From positions 1-32,781 of the forward strand of contig JAEPNQ010000044.1 of the NCBI GenBank assembly GCA_017643305.1: a stretch of DNA of 32,781 nucleotides, written 5' to 3'. This stretch comes from Marinibacterium sp. (GTDB taxonomy: Bacteria; Pseudomonadota; Alphaproteobacteria; Rhodobacterales; Rhodobacteraceae). This document shows positions 16,014-26,638 of the stretch, piece by piece (the first letter of the stretch is position 1; each line of letters begins with the position of its first letter). A program made the position numbers and the translations under genes. The notes below the pieces were generated by a model. It was given only the letters and a program-made list of their open reading frames with translations. It had not been told where the DNA came from and ran no database searches.

Positions 16014-18920
16014 ATGTGCGCCGAAACACCTGATTACAAAGACACGCTGAACCTGCCGAAAACCGATTTCCCGATGCGCGCAGGGTTGCCGAAACGGGAA
16101 CCCGCCTGGCTGGAACGCTGGGAAAAGATTGGCGTTTACAACCGTCTGCGGTCCCCAAATGACCGAACCGTGTTCACCCTGCATGACGGCCCGCCCTATG
16201 CCAACGGACATCTGCATATCGGCCATGCGCTGAACAAGACGATCAAGGACATCATCGTACGGTCGCACCAGATGATGGGCCATGACAGCCGCTACATCCC
16301 CGGATGGGACTGCCACGGTCTGCCCATTGAATGGAAGATCGAAGAACAATACCGCAAGAAGGGCAAGAACAAAGACGATGTACCGATCGTTGATTTTCGC
16401 CAGGAATGCCGTAAGTTTGCCGAGGGCTGGGTCGACATCCAGCGTGAGGAATTCAAGCGGCTGGGGGTGACCGGCAGCTGGGACCGACCCTATCTGACCA
16501 TGGCCTATCATGCAGAGCGGGTGATTGCCGAAGAATTCATGAAGTTCCTTATGAACGGAACGCTGTACCAGGGCTCTAAGCCGGTGATGTGGTCGCCGAT
16601 CGAGCAGACCGCACTGGCCGAGGCGGAGGTGGAATACCATGACAAGGAGAGCTTTACCGTTTGGGTGAAGTTCCGCGTAGCAGAAGGCGCCGAAGGCGAC
16701 CTGCAGGATGCCTATGTCGTGATCTGGACCACCACTCCCTGGACCATGCCGTCGAACAAGGCCGTGGTCTATGGCGAAGACGTAGCCTACGGCCTCTACG
16801 AAGTAACGGGTCGGCCCGAAGAATGCTGGGCCAAGATCGGAGACCGCTATATCCTGGCCGACAAGATGGCCGGCGAGGTTCTCGGTCGTGCGCGGCTGGA
16901 CGACGACATGTATCGCCGACTGCGAGATGTATCTCCCGATGAGCTGGCCAATTTGAGCCTTGCGCACCCGCTGGCCGGGGCCGAAGGCGCGGATGGCGAA
17001 TGGGACGACCTGCGCGATTTCCGGTCGGCGGAGTTTGTCAGCGACGAGGAAGGCACCGGGTTCGTCCACTGTGCCCCGTCCCACGGGATGGAGGAATATG
17101 AGCTCTATCGCGGGCTGGGCATGCTGGATCAGGTGATCACCTACAACGTCGAAGATGATGGCAAATTCCGCGACAGCCTGCCGTTTTTTGGCGGGCAGTA
17201 CATCCTGTCTCGCAAGGGCGGCGAAGGTACAGCAAACAAGGCCGTGATCGACAAGCTGATCGAGGCTGGCGGCCTACTGGCGCGCGGTAAGATCAAGCAC
17301 TCTTACCCGCATTCTTGGCGCTCCAAGGCGCCGGTGATCTACCGCAACACGCCGCAATGGTTTGCCGCCATCGACCGGCCCGTAGACGACGGCCAGGACC
17401 AGTTCGGAACTACGATCCGGGAGCGGGCGCTGACCGAGATCGACAAAGTGAAATGGACGCCGAAATCCGGCCGCAACCGTCTGTATTCGATGATGGAAGC
17501 GCGGCCAGACTGGGTGCTCAGCCGCCAGCGCGCATGGGGTGTGCCGCTGACCTGCTTCACCAAGAAAGGCGCGCTGCCGACCGATCCCGATTTCCTCCTG
17601 CGCGATCCGATCGTCAACGCTCGCATCTGCGAAGCATTCGAAGCCGAAGGCGCGGATGTGTGGTATGCTGAGGGGGCCAAGGCACGGTTCCTCGGATCCG
17701 ACTATGACCCAGATGCGTATGACCAGGTGTTCGACGTGCTGGACGTTTGGTTCGACAGCGGGTCGACCCATGCCTTTGTCCTTCGCGACCGGGAAGATGG
17801 CACCGAAGATGGCATCGCTGATGTTTACATGGAAGGCACCGACCAGCATCGCGGCTGGTTCCATTCCTCGCTGTTGCAATCGGTCGGAACCACCGGCCGG
17901 GCGCCCTATCGCAACGTGGTGACCCATGGGTTTACGCTGGACGAGAAGGGCAACAAGATGTCCAAATCGCTCGGCAACACGATCGTTCCAGAAGAGGTCA
18001 TCAAGCAATACGGCGCGGATATCCTGCGGCTGTGGGTGGCCCAGACAGACTATACCGCCGACCAGCGGATCGGGCCCGAGATTTTGAAGGGCGTGGCCGA
18101 CAGCTACCGCCGCTTGCGCAACACGATGCGGTTCATCCTGGGTTCGCTGAACGATTTCTCAGAAAGCGACAGGACCGCGCCTGCGGACATGCCACCGCTG
18201 GAACGCTGGGTGCTGAGCAAACTGGCCGAGCTGGACGTGACGGTATGCGAAGGTTACCGCGCGTTCGATTTTCAGGGCGTTTTCAGCGCAGTGTTCAATT
18301 TCGCAACCGTTGATCTGTCGGCATTCTACTTCGATATCCGCAAGGACGCGCTCTATTGCGATGGTGACACGCTGCGCCGCCGCAGCGCCCGCACGGTTCT
18401 GGATATCCTGTTCCACCGGCTGACCACCTGGCTGGCCCCAATCCTTGTGTTCACGATGGAAGAGGTCTGGCTGGAACGGAACCCGGGTGACGAAAGCTCG
18501 GTCCACCTTGTAGATATTCCGGACACCCCATCCGACTGGCTGGACGAAACGCTGATGGCTACCGTCGCCCGCATCCGACGGGTGCGCCGCGTGGTGACTG
18601 CCGCGCTGGAGGTTCAGCGGACAGACAAGGTGATCGGCTCCAGCCTCGAGGCATCCCCGATCGTACATGTGGACGACGTCGAAACGCGCAAGTTGCTGAA
18701 ACAGATCGACATGGACGACCTGTGCATCACCTCTGGCCTGCAGTTGACCGGCGACCCGGCCCCAGCCGAGGCCTTCCGTCTGCCGGAAATCGACGGCGTG
18801 GGCGTTGTGTTCGAAAAAGCCGAAGGCGAGAAATGCCAGCGCTGCTGGAAAATTCTGCCAGATGTCGGGCGACACAGGCATGCGGGCGTCTGTAGCCGGT
18901 GTGACGAGGCGCTGGGGTAA
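16014..18920 (+). CDS. ileS: Isoleucine--tRNA ligase
   Basis: This 968-residue class I synthetase has HIGH at residues 68-71 and KMSKS at 648-652. Between them is the editing (CP1) domain, including WTTTPWTMPSNKAV. The C-terminal zinc site is C941-x2-C944 and C960-x2-C963 in the CQRCW and CSRCDEA segments. It attaches isoleucine to tRNA-Ile and edits Val-tRNA. The start at ATG 16014 has AAGGA about 9 nt upstream. The 217 bp before it hold only a weak 7-bp stem (CCCGGCG at 15923-15929 with CGCCGGG at 15944-15950); I see no T-box-like leader. Confidence 0.96.
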   Translation: MCAETPDYKDTLNLPKTDFPMRAGLPKREPAWLERWEKIGVYNRLRSPNDRTVFTLHDGPPYANGHLHIGHALNKTIKDIIVRSHQMMGHDSRYIPGWDCHGLPIEWKIEEQYRKKGKNKDDVPIVDFRQECRKFAEGWVDIQREEFKRLGVTGSWDRPYLTMAYHAERVIAEEFMKFLMNGTLYQGSKPVMWSPIEQTALAEAEVEYHDKESFTVWVKFRVAEGAEGDLQDAYVVIWTTTPWTMPSNKAVVYGEDVAYGLYEVTGRPEECWAKIGDRYILADKMAGEVLGRARLDDDMYRRLRDVSPDELANLSLAHPLAGAEGADGEWDDLRDFRSAEFVSDEEGTGFVHCAPSHGMEEYELYRGLGMLDQVITYNVEDDGKFRDSLPFFGGQYILSRKGGEGTANKAVIDKLIEAGGLLARGKIKHSYPHSWRSKAPVIYRNTPQWFAAIDRPVDDGQDQFGTTIRERALTEIDKVKWTPKSGRNRLYSMMEARPDWVLSRQRAWGVPLTCFTKKGALPTDPDFLLRDPIVNARICEAFEAEGADVWYAEGAKARFLGSDYDPDAYDQVFDVLDVWFDSGSTHAFVLRDREDGTEDGIADVYMEGTDQHRGWFHSSLLQSVGTTGRAPYRNVVTHGFTLDEKGNKMSKSLGNTIVPEEVIKQYGADILRLWVAQTDYTADQRIGPEILKGVADSYRRLRNTMRFILGSLNDFSESDRTAPADMPPLERWVLSKLAELDVTVCEGYRAFDFQGVFSAVFNFATVDLSAFYFDIRKDALYCDGDTLRRRSARTVLDILFHRLTTWLAPILVFTMEEVWLERNPGDESSVHLVDIPDTPSDWLDETLMATVARIRRVRRVVTAALEVQRTDKVIGSSLEASPIVHVDDVETRKLLKQIDMDDLCITSGLQLTGDPAPAEAFRLPEIDGVGVVFEKAEGEKCQRCWKILPDVGRHRHAGVCSRCDEALG

Positions 18921-19004
18921 CACCCGATTATGGTTCAAGGCAAAGTGACCCGTCCATCAAGGGCGGACCATTGCCTTGGCACGTAGAAACGCCAATTTTA
19001 ATGC

Positions 19005-19214
19005 ATGCGACATGATCGGAACTCAATTGTTTTGCGCTGCCTGATTGCCATGGGGCTTTGCGGGGTGTTGGTGGCCTGTGATCCGGGCCCGAACGGATAC
19101 GGCACAGCCCCCACCGGGATCAGCCAGGCCCAGCATGACGCACAAGTCCGGGCAGATCGCGACGCGCGGCGCCGGGCATATCAGGGCCCGCGCGGTGGGG
19201 CGAGCGGCCGCTAG
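19005..19214 (+). CDS. Very small lipoprotein
   Basis: This 69-residue protein has a signal peptide ending in a lipobox, GVLVAC, with the modified Cys near residue 25. The mature part is short, charged and Ala/Arg/Gln-rich, with DPGPNGYGTAPTG followed by an Arg-rich helix, and no recognisable domain. It is expected to be lipid-anchored. The Shine-Dalgarno sequence is weak. It lies between ileS and ogt on the same strand; a small 7-bp stem (GCTTGCC, loop, GGCAAGC, 19215-19234) follows the stop. The lipobox makes a real gene likely, but the function is unknown. Confidence 0.65.
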   Translation: MRHDRNSIVLRCLIAMGLCGVLVACDPGPNGYGTAPTGISQAQHDAQVRADRDARRRAYQGPRGGASGR

Positions 19215-19251
19215 GCTTGCCGATACAGGCAAGCATTGGCATGCTGTGGCC

Positions 19252-19707
19252 ATGCCTGTGCTGTCCATAGATACCCAGTTTGGCCGCGTGAGCGTCATGG
19301 AAACGGACGGGGCCGTTACAAGATTGGGTTGGAACCTGACCGCAGATGGGGACAAAACCGCGCTGCTGCGCGAAGCGGCCCGGCAGGTGGCGGCCTACGA
19401 TGCTGGGGAGCTGGAAGAATTTGACCTGCCGCTGCATGTCGAAGGCTCCGATTTCCAGCGCGCGGTGTGTGATGCGATGACGGCCATCCCCTTCGGCCAT
19501 ACCCGAACCTATGGTGAAATCGCCAAGGATTTGGGCCATCCTGCGCAGGCCGTGGGCCAGGCCTGTGGGGCAAACCCGATTGCCATGATCATACCTTGCC
19601 ACCGCGTGATGGGCGCCAAGGGCCTGACCGGATTTTCCGCACCCGGCGGGGTGGAAACCAAGGTGGCCCTGCTGCGGCATGAAAAAGCCGGCGGTTTCCT
19701 GATTTGA
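19252..19707 (+). CDS. ogt: Methylated-DNA--protein-cysteine methyltransferase
   Basis: This 151-residue protein carries the acceptor motif PCHRV (115-119, catalytic C116) in IIPCHRVMGAKGLTGF. The helix-turn-helix DNA-reading segment lies just before it (RTYGEIAKDLGHPAQAVGQA). It removes alkyl groups from O6-alkylguanine in DNA by irreversible transfer to the Cys. The length fits the Ogt form without the Ada regulatory domain. ATG 19252 was chosen because the N-terminus MPVLSIDTQFG fits the family; the longer frame from 19045 overlaps the lipoprotein gene. Shine-Dalgarno support is weak. Confidence 0.92.
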   Translation: MPVLSIDTQFGRVSVMETDGAVTRLGWNLTADGDKTALLREAARQVAAYDAGELEEFDLPLHVEGSDFQRAVCDAMTAIPFGHTRTYGEIAKDLGHPAQAVGQACGANPIAMIIPCHRVMGAKGLTGFSAPGGVETKVALLRHEKAGGFLI

Positions 19708-19827
19708 TATGGATCAAATTCAGCAGAAATGCTTGCTGCTAGAGTGGAGCGGTCTTAAAGAAACAAGGATCCCAAGATAGCTGACACCGACCGCGCCGCG
19801 TTAAAGACCAAGATTATCAGACGGCTG

Positions 19828-20241
19828 ATGTCCCTGGCGGCAGAAAAACTGACCACAGCAATCGCGCATATCGAAGCGTTCCTGGCCGAATCGCGCCTGG
19901 ATGACCGCGAAATGCACGACAAGGACGATATCGCCGGCTCGACCGAGAACCTGGAACTGGCCGCCGCCTTCGACCATCCCGTGCAGGCGCATCACGCCAA
20001 GATCGATGTGATCGAAAATACCGATTTCGCCGTAACCGATACGGTGGGTCCCGGCGCGGTTGTGGTGCTTGGGGACCGGCGGTTCATGGTCGCCGTCTCT
20101 ACCTCGCTGTTCGAGGCAGATGGCGAAACCTATATGGGGATTTCCCAGCAGAGCCCGATCTATAACGCCATGAAAGCTCTGCAGGCCGGGGATTCCTTCA
20201 CGCTCAATCAGCGCGAGATGGAGATTCAGGACGTTCTTTGA
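19828..20241 (+). CDS. Protein with GreA/GreB-like C-terminal domain (start uncertain)
   Basis: This frame has 137 residues from ATG 19828. The C-terminal part (VGPGAVVVLGDRRFMVAV, then GISQQSPIYNAMKALQAGDSF) resembles the FKBP-like C-domain of GreA/GreB transcript-cleavage factors. The N-terminal part is helical. The frame is open back to TAA 19756-19758, and an AAGGA (19765-19769) lies 7 nt before ATA 19777. Starting there would add 17 residues with a natural look (ADTDRAALKTKIIRRL). ATG 19828 has no Shine-Dalgarno sequence. So the true start may be ATA, or an ATG may have mutated. The family match is from pattern recognition only, so a role at RNA polymerase is tentative. The 3' end overlaps pcsA tail-to-tail by 38 bp. 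Confidence 0.6.
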   Translation: MSLAAEKLTTAIAHIEAFLAESRLDDREMHDKDDIAGSTENLELAAAFDHPVQAHHAKIDVIENTDFAVTDTVGPGAVVVLGDRRFMVAVSTSLFEADGETYMGISQQSPIYNAMKALQAGDSFTLNQREMEIQDVL

Positions 20242-20929
20242 CCCGCTCGGGGATTAGCTGCTGCACAACACCTGCCAGCAGTAGGTAAATGCTCGTCAGG
20301 ATCAAACCCCAATGCGCCCAGGTTTCGGGATGAAAATCCACCCAGGCCGCCCAGCCCGCAAAGACGGTCCAGGCAACCGCCACCGATCCGGTGACCGGAC
20401 GCCAGCGTTTGGTGCGCATGGGGTGAACGAATTTCAGTGGCACGAACATGGCCACAGACAGGACAGTTACAAGGGACAGACTAACCCAGAAATTCGGCTC
20501 TAGCGCAAAGATCACCAGCACCACCATATTCCAGCAGCCGGGAAAGCCCGAAAACGAATTGTCCTTTGTCTTCATCCGCGTGTCGGCGAAATACATCGCG
20601 CTGGCAAAGGTGATGATGATGATCGCCGCCCAACCGGTCCAGCCATCCATCAGACCCGATTTGAACAGAGCAAAGGCCGGGATGAAGACATAAGTCAGAT
20701 AATCGATGATTAGGTCCAGCAGCACACCGTCGAATTGCGGGGAATAATGCTTGACGTTGTAGCGTCGCGCCAGAGGCCCGTCGATGCCGTCCACGGCAAA
20801 AGCCACGACCAGCCACACGAACATCAGATCCCATTTGCCGTCAACAGCGGCCAGCATGGCCAGCATGGCAAACACCGCACCAGTTGCGGTCAGCAGATGC
20901 ACCGAAAGCGCGCGAAATTCGTTTGTCAT
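20204..20929 (-). CDS. pcsA: Phosphatidylcholine synthase
   Basis: This 241-residue integral membrane CDP-alcohol phosphotransferase condenses CDP-diacylglycerol with choline to give phosphatidylcholine in the inner membrane. The signature DG-x2-AR-x12-G-x3-D-x3-D is present at D50, G51, A54, R55, G68, D72 and D76. The x12 spacing is diagnostic of the Pcs branch, where other members have x8. Several hydrophobic helices cover the rest. ATG 20929 (MTNEFRALSVH) was chosen over TTG 20947; neither has a strong Shine-Dalgarno sequence. It lies downstream of katG on the same strand, but a terminator separates them. Confidence 0.92.
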   Translation of the reverse strand: MTNEFRALSVHLLTATGAVFAMLAMLAAVDGKWDLMFVWLVVAFAVDGIDGPLARRYNVKHYSPQFDGVLLDLIIDYLTYVFIPAFALFKSGLMDGWTGWAAIIIITFASAMYFADTRMKTKDNSFSGFPGCWNMVVLVIFALEPNFWVSLSLVTVLSVAMFVPLKFVHPMRTKRWRPVTGSVAVAWTVFAGWAAWVDFHPETWAHWGLILTSIYLLLAGVVQQLIPERVKERPESPSRAD

Positions 20930-20962
20930 TTGACCGTCATGGACCAAACAGACGTGGGATGC

Positions 20963-20998
20963 AAAGAAAACCGCCAGTCCGAAGGGTCGGGCCGGCGG
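20963..20998 (-). terminator. Rho-independent terminator of katG
   Basis: On the minus strand after katG, CCGCC (complement of 20994-20998) pairs with GGCGG (complement of 20971-20975). The stem extends inward past one mismatch to CCGA with TCGG, around a 4-nt loop. It is followed by TTTTCTTT (complement of 20963-20970). Confidence 0.65.
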
Positions 20999-21024
20999 CT
21001 ACGTTTCCTTTCAGGTGGGTTGGA

Positions 21025-23367
<2,343 letters not shown>

Positions 23368-23374
23368 TTATCAT

Positions 23375-23401
23375 CAGGTCCAATCGAATATTCCTTACCT
23401 G
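23375..23401. promoter_or_regulatory. Possible OxyR operator in the katG-oxyR intergenic region
   Basis: An inverted repeat CAGGT-N17-ACCTG lies 17 bp before the oxyR start, in the shared 197-bp region. LysR-type regulators bind such interrupted dyads near their own promoters. The sequence does not match the E. coli OxyR consensus, so this is only a candidate. Confidence 0.3.
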
Positions 23402-23417
23402 TCGATCAGGAATTCTT

Positions 23418-24311
23418 ATGAAAAACGTCACGATCCGTCAGCTTCGTTATTTCAATGCCCTGGCCCAGACCGGACATTTCGGACAGGCCGCAGAACTGTG
23501 CGCCGTGTCACAACCGGCGCTGAGCATGCAGATCAAAGAACTTGAAACCGAATTGGGCGCGCCCTTGGTGGAACGGCGGCCGTCAGGGGCACAATTGACA
23601 CCGCTTGGCCGGGAAATCGCGCAACGTGCCAACGAAATCCTGATCTTGACACAGGGACTGAGCGATCTGGCAGAAAGCCGGGCCCGGGTGCTGTCCGGCG
23701 CGCTGAGCCTTGGGGTTATTCCGACGATTGCCCCGTACCTGCTGCCTGCAACCCTAAACGAAATCCGGCGCAGCTATCCTGGCCTGGACCTGCGCATTCG
23801 GGAAACCCGTACAGAAACACTGGTCGCTGACCTGCTATCAGGCGCACTGGACCTGTTGTTGCTGGCGCTACCGGTGGATCACCCAGAGGTGGAGACACTG
23901 GAACTGCTGACCGACAGTTTCATGCTTGCCGCGCCGCAGACGGGGCCTACGCCAACACAGGTGCTCAGTGCCGATGACCTGCTCCAGGCAAGCCGCATAT
24001 TGCTGCTGGAAGAAGGCCACTGTTTCCGCGATCACGCGCTGGAGGTCTGCGAAATGCACCGACGCGGGGAGATTGACACACTTGGCGCATCCAGCCTCGC
24101 TACCATCGTGCGGATGGTCGCCAATGGCATGGGTGTCACCTTGCTTCCCAAGATCAGCGTGGACACCGAAACACGGGGGCTGGATCTGCGGCTGTTGGAC
24201 TTTCCGGATCCGGCCCCATCGCGCAGCATTGGGCTGGCCTGGCGCAAATCCTCTCCCCGCAAACGCGACTTTGAGGAAGTGGGCAAGATGATCCGCCGCG
24301 CGATGCGCTGA
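23418..24311 (+). CDS. oxyR: Hydrogen peroxide-sensing LysR-type regulator OxyR
   Basis: This 297-residue protein has an N-terminal helix-turn-helix (IRQLRYFNALAQTGHFGQAA, then SQPALSMQIKELE) and a C-terminal regulatory domain. The redox pair is C202 and C211 in GHCFRDHALEVC, the same 9-residue spacing as Cys199/Cys208 of E. coli OxyR. Oxidation by peroxide forms a disulfide and activates target genes. AGGA 7 nt before ATG 23418 supports the start. The gene is divergent from katG, the classical arrangement, and ends 9 bp before the convergent xerC stop. Confidence 0.93.
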   Translation: MKNVTIRQLRYFNALAQTGHFGQAAELCAVSQPALSMQIKELETELGAPLVERRPSGAQLTPLGREIAQRANEILILTQGLSDLAESRARVLSGALSLGVIPTIAPYLLPATLNEIRRSYPGLDLRIRETRTETLVADLLSGALDLLLLALPVDHPEVETLELLTDSFMLAAPQTGPTPTQVLSADDLLQASRILLLEEGHCFRDHALEVCEMHRRGEIDTLGASSLATIVRMVANGMGVTLLPKISVDTETRGLDLRLLDFPDPAPSRSIGLAWRKSSPRKRDFEEVGKMIRRAMR

Positions 24312-24320
24312 CTGACCTGC

Positions 24321-25235
24321 TCAAGACCGGGGGTGGGCGCGCTTGTAGACGTCCAAAAGATGCGTGGTATCGACTGCCGTATAGGTCTGTGTCGTGGAAA
24401 GGGACGCATGCCCCAGCAATTCCTGGATCGCCCGTAAATCCCCACCCGCTGCCAGCAGGTGGGTGGCAAAGCTGTGGCGCAGCGCATGTGGCGTGGCAGA
24501 ACTCGGCAACCCCAGCTGCAGGCGGATCTTAGCGGTAGCGTCCTGGATCGCGCGGGCGTTCAACGCCCCACCGCGGACCCCGCGAAACAGCGGTGCGTCA
24601 TCCTCCAGATCCCACGGGCAGATCACACAATAACGCTCCACCGCAGCCCGCGCGACAGGCAATACCGGCACAAGCCGTTCCCTACCGCCCTTGCCAATAA
24701 TCCGCAATACATCTGCCAGCGGCACATCATCCCTCGTCAGCCCCAAAGCCTCCGAAATCCGCAGGCCACATCCATAGAGCAGCGTCAGAACCGCCACATC
24801 GCGCGCACCGACCCAGTCTTTGTCCGACTGAACCTCGGCCAGATCGATAACCGCGCGCGCAGCATCCTTATCCAACGGGCGAGGCAGTTTTTTCTGGAAT
24901 TTTGGGGCTCGGGTAGACAGAACCGCCGTGGGTTCGAACCCTTCGCGGTCCGAAAGCCAGCGATAGAAGCTTTTCACCGCCGACAATTTCCGCGCCAGCG
25001 ACCGGGAAGATACGCCCTGCTCCCGCTCTGCCGCCATCCACGCCCGCATGTCACGAATGTTAACGCCAACCAGCCTACTCAGCCCCAGCGATTGGCCCAG
25101 ATGCACAGACATGAAGGCCAGAAACCCGGTTACATCGCGGTTATAGGCAGACAGCGTGTTGTCCGAGGCCCCACGCAGCGCTCGCATGGAAGCCAGCCAG
25201 CTTTCCAGCGCGTCACGGGCGGCCGGCGAAATCAC
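24321..25235 (-). CDS. xerC: Tyrosine recombinase XerC
   Basis: This 304-residue protein has a SAM-like N-terminal core-binding domain and the catalytic set R159 (CGLRISEAL), K182 (GKGGRERLVP), H250/R253 (PHALRHSFATHL), H276 (LGHASLSTTQTYT) and nucleophile Y285. With XerD it resolves chromosome dimers at dif. Length is standard for XerC and not that of a phage integrase. It overlaps the upstream DUF484 gene by 4 bp (ATGA), the conserved arrangement of these two genes in many proteobacteria. Confidence 0.93.
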   Translation of the reverse strand: MISPAARDALESWLASMRALRGASDNTLSAYNRDVTGFLAFMSVHLGQSLGLSRLVGVNIRDMRAWMAAEREQGVSSRSLARKLSAVKSFYRWLSDREGFEPTAVLSTRAPKFQKKLPRPLDKDAARAVIDLAEVQSDKDWVGARDVAVLTLLYGCGLRISEALGLTRDDVPLADVLRIIGKGGRERLVPVLPVARAAVERYCVICPWDLEDDAPLFRGVRGGALNARAIQDATAKIRLQLGLPSSATPHALRHSFATHLLAAGGDLRAIQELLGHASLSTTQTYTAVDTTHLLDVYKRAHPRS

Positions 25236-25939
25236 CGCAGCCAGTGGCGCATCGTCCGTTCGAAAACGCCTGCGAAAAAGCCCAGCAGGTCGGTGCCCTG
25301 CTGAGGCGAAAACTGGTGCGGGTCTTCCGCGCCCAGAACCAGCATGCCCGGCAGTCGGCCCTTGCCTAAATCCAGCTTAAGGCAGGCTTCGGACCGGACC
25401 CAGTCAGACGCGTCATGATAGACCTCGGACGATGGGTGCTGCACCTGACGCAGTGTCACCTGCCGAATCGGGCCTCCGCGGCCCTGGGTGAGGTAATCTG
25501 TAATGAACCCCGGTTCCGCCACGGTCAGAACATCGCCCAAACGGCAAACCGCCGGGTCATTGTCATTCTGCACCGATTCCAACACCAGTGAAATCGCATC
25601 CACCCGCAGGATTTCGGCAACTTCGCCGCCCAGATCGCGCAGGAACACCTCAAATTCGTCTGGGTCCAGCATCCGCAGGATGGCCCGGTGGATTGTATTG
25701 GTGCCCGCCAGGTTTTCATACGCGGCCGCGATCACGCTACGATGGGTGTCTTCGAGCCGGTCCAGCCGGGATTCCAACCGCTCCATCGCAATGCCGCGCA
25801 GATCGACAATATTGCCGCCCATGGACTTTTCATTGGCAGCGATGAGAGCATGCATGATGTCCTGATCGTCCAGCAAGGCGTCAGGTTTCGCGATGATCGC
25901 ATTGCGCATCGCGTCATCGAGTTTTGGGCTACTGCTCAT
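25232..25939 (-). CDS. DUF484 family protein
   Basis: This 235-residue protein has a helical N-terminus (DDQDIMHALIAANE, then ERLESRLDRLEDTH) followed by a GAF-like domain ending in LGFFAGVFERTMRHWL. DUF484 genes commonly precede xerC, and here the 4-bp overlap couples them. Function is not established. ATG 25939 was chosen because AGAGG lies 5 nt upstream; the alternative ATG 25960 has no Shine-Dalgarno sequence. Confidence 0.85.
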   Translation of the reverse strand: MSSSPKLDDAMRNAIIAKPDALLDDQDIMHALIAANEKSMGGNIVDLRGIAMERLESRLDRLEDTHRSVIAAAYENLAGTNTIHRAILRMLDPDEFEVFLRDLGGEVAEILRVDAISLVLESVQNDNDPAVCRLGDVLTVAEPGFITDYLTQGRGGPIRQVTLRQVQHPSSEVYHDASDWVRSEACLKLDLGKGRLPGMLVLGAEDPHQFSPQQGTDLLGFFAGVFERTMRHWLR

Positions 25940-25956
25940 CTCAGCCTCTTTTGATT

Positions 25957-26532
25957 TCATTTAGCATAGCAGGGAGAATATTGAAAAGCTGCTAAAAAAT
26001 CAGTTGCCGGCAGAAAACGGGTTTTTATGGAGTTTAGCCGGTAGTCCACTGCAGCCGGCGGCAACAACGAACAATGGCGAACCTGAACCGTCTTTCGAAA
26101 GTCCTGTGAGCGAAGGGCGGGTGACCGCCTAACCGCAGACCTGAACAGGTTCTTTGACCCTGTCGAAAACGCCAGCATCCAAGGCGATATCGGCACAGCA
26201 ATTTCTTCGCTCAGGATCACTATAGTGTCCAACCCGTCGCAATTGCCGGCCTCGTTCGACAAGAAATCAAGTACCTTATCAATGATACCATTGCCGCCTA
26301 CAGTTAATCGGTGTCCTCCAACAGTTCCCCAAAAACTTCGTGCTCATGCACCATTGCTGCCAGCGTGTGTCTTCCGCCGACCAAGTAAAAAATCAACACA
26401 ACCACAACGCCGCCAGCGGCTGACGGTGGATTGATCATCATTGAAATACCGCGCTATCGCATCCTGTTTCAACTTGTGGCACTGGCGATATGCGCAGCAG
26501 AGCTCCGCCCAGTCTTGCTCCTGAGGCAGCAT
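25957..26532 (-). pseudogene. Possible broken gene with a helix-turn-helix start
   Basis: One minus-strand frame stays open for 192 codons, interrupted by a single TGA at 26344-26346. Its first 40 residues contain a helix-turn-helix-like segment, LKQDAIARYFNDDQSTVSRW, as in SorC-type or transposase regulators. Beyond the TGA the same frame gives protein-like stretches such as GGNGIIDKVLDFLSNEAG and GLDTIVILSEEIAVPI, ending 17 bp before the DUF484 start. I cannot name the family. The rest of the 25940-26638 gap shows no other gene and appears less GC-rich than its flanks. The open frame could still be chance. Confidence 0.25.
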
Positions 26533-26638
26533 CTGCGATACCTCAGACGAACTAGTGCCGCCCCGCGTCAGGGTCAGGATCAGGCAACCCGTCGCAAAAA
26601 GGCGGCATCGGCAACACGCGATCTGGGGGAAAACGGCA

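Noticed and set aside
15600-17084. 494-codon minus-strand ORF opposite ileS and the VIT1 remnant
   Set aside because: It spans two unrelated genes in antisense and has no recognisable domain.
24928-24945. tRNA T-arm-like GGGTTCGAACCC
   Set aside because: It lies inside xerC, encoding GFEP in frame, with no cloverleaf around it.
24459-25304. 281-codon plus-strand ORF opposite xerC
   Set aside because: It is antisense to a gene with a complete catalytic set, and its Arg/Gln-rich composition is typical of a shadow frame.
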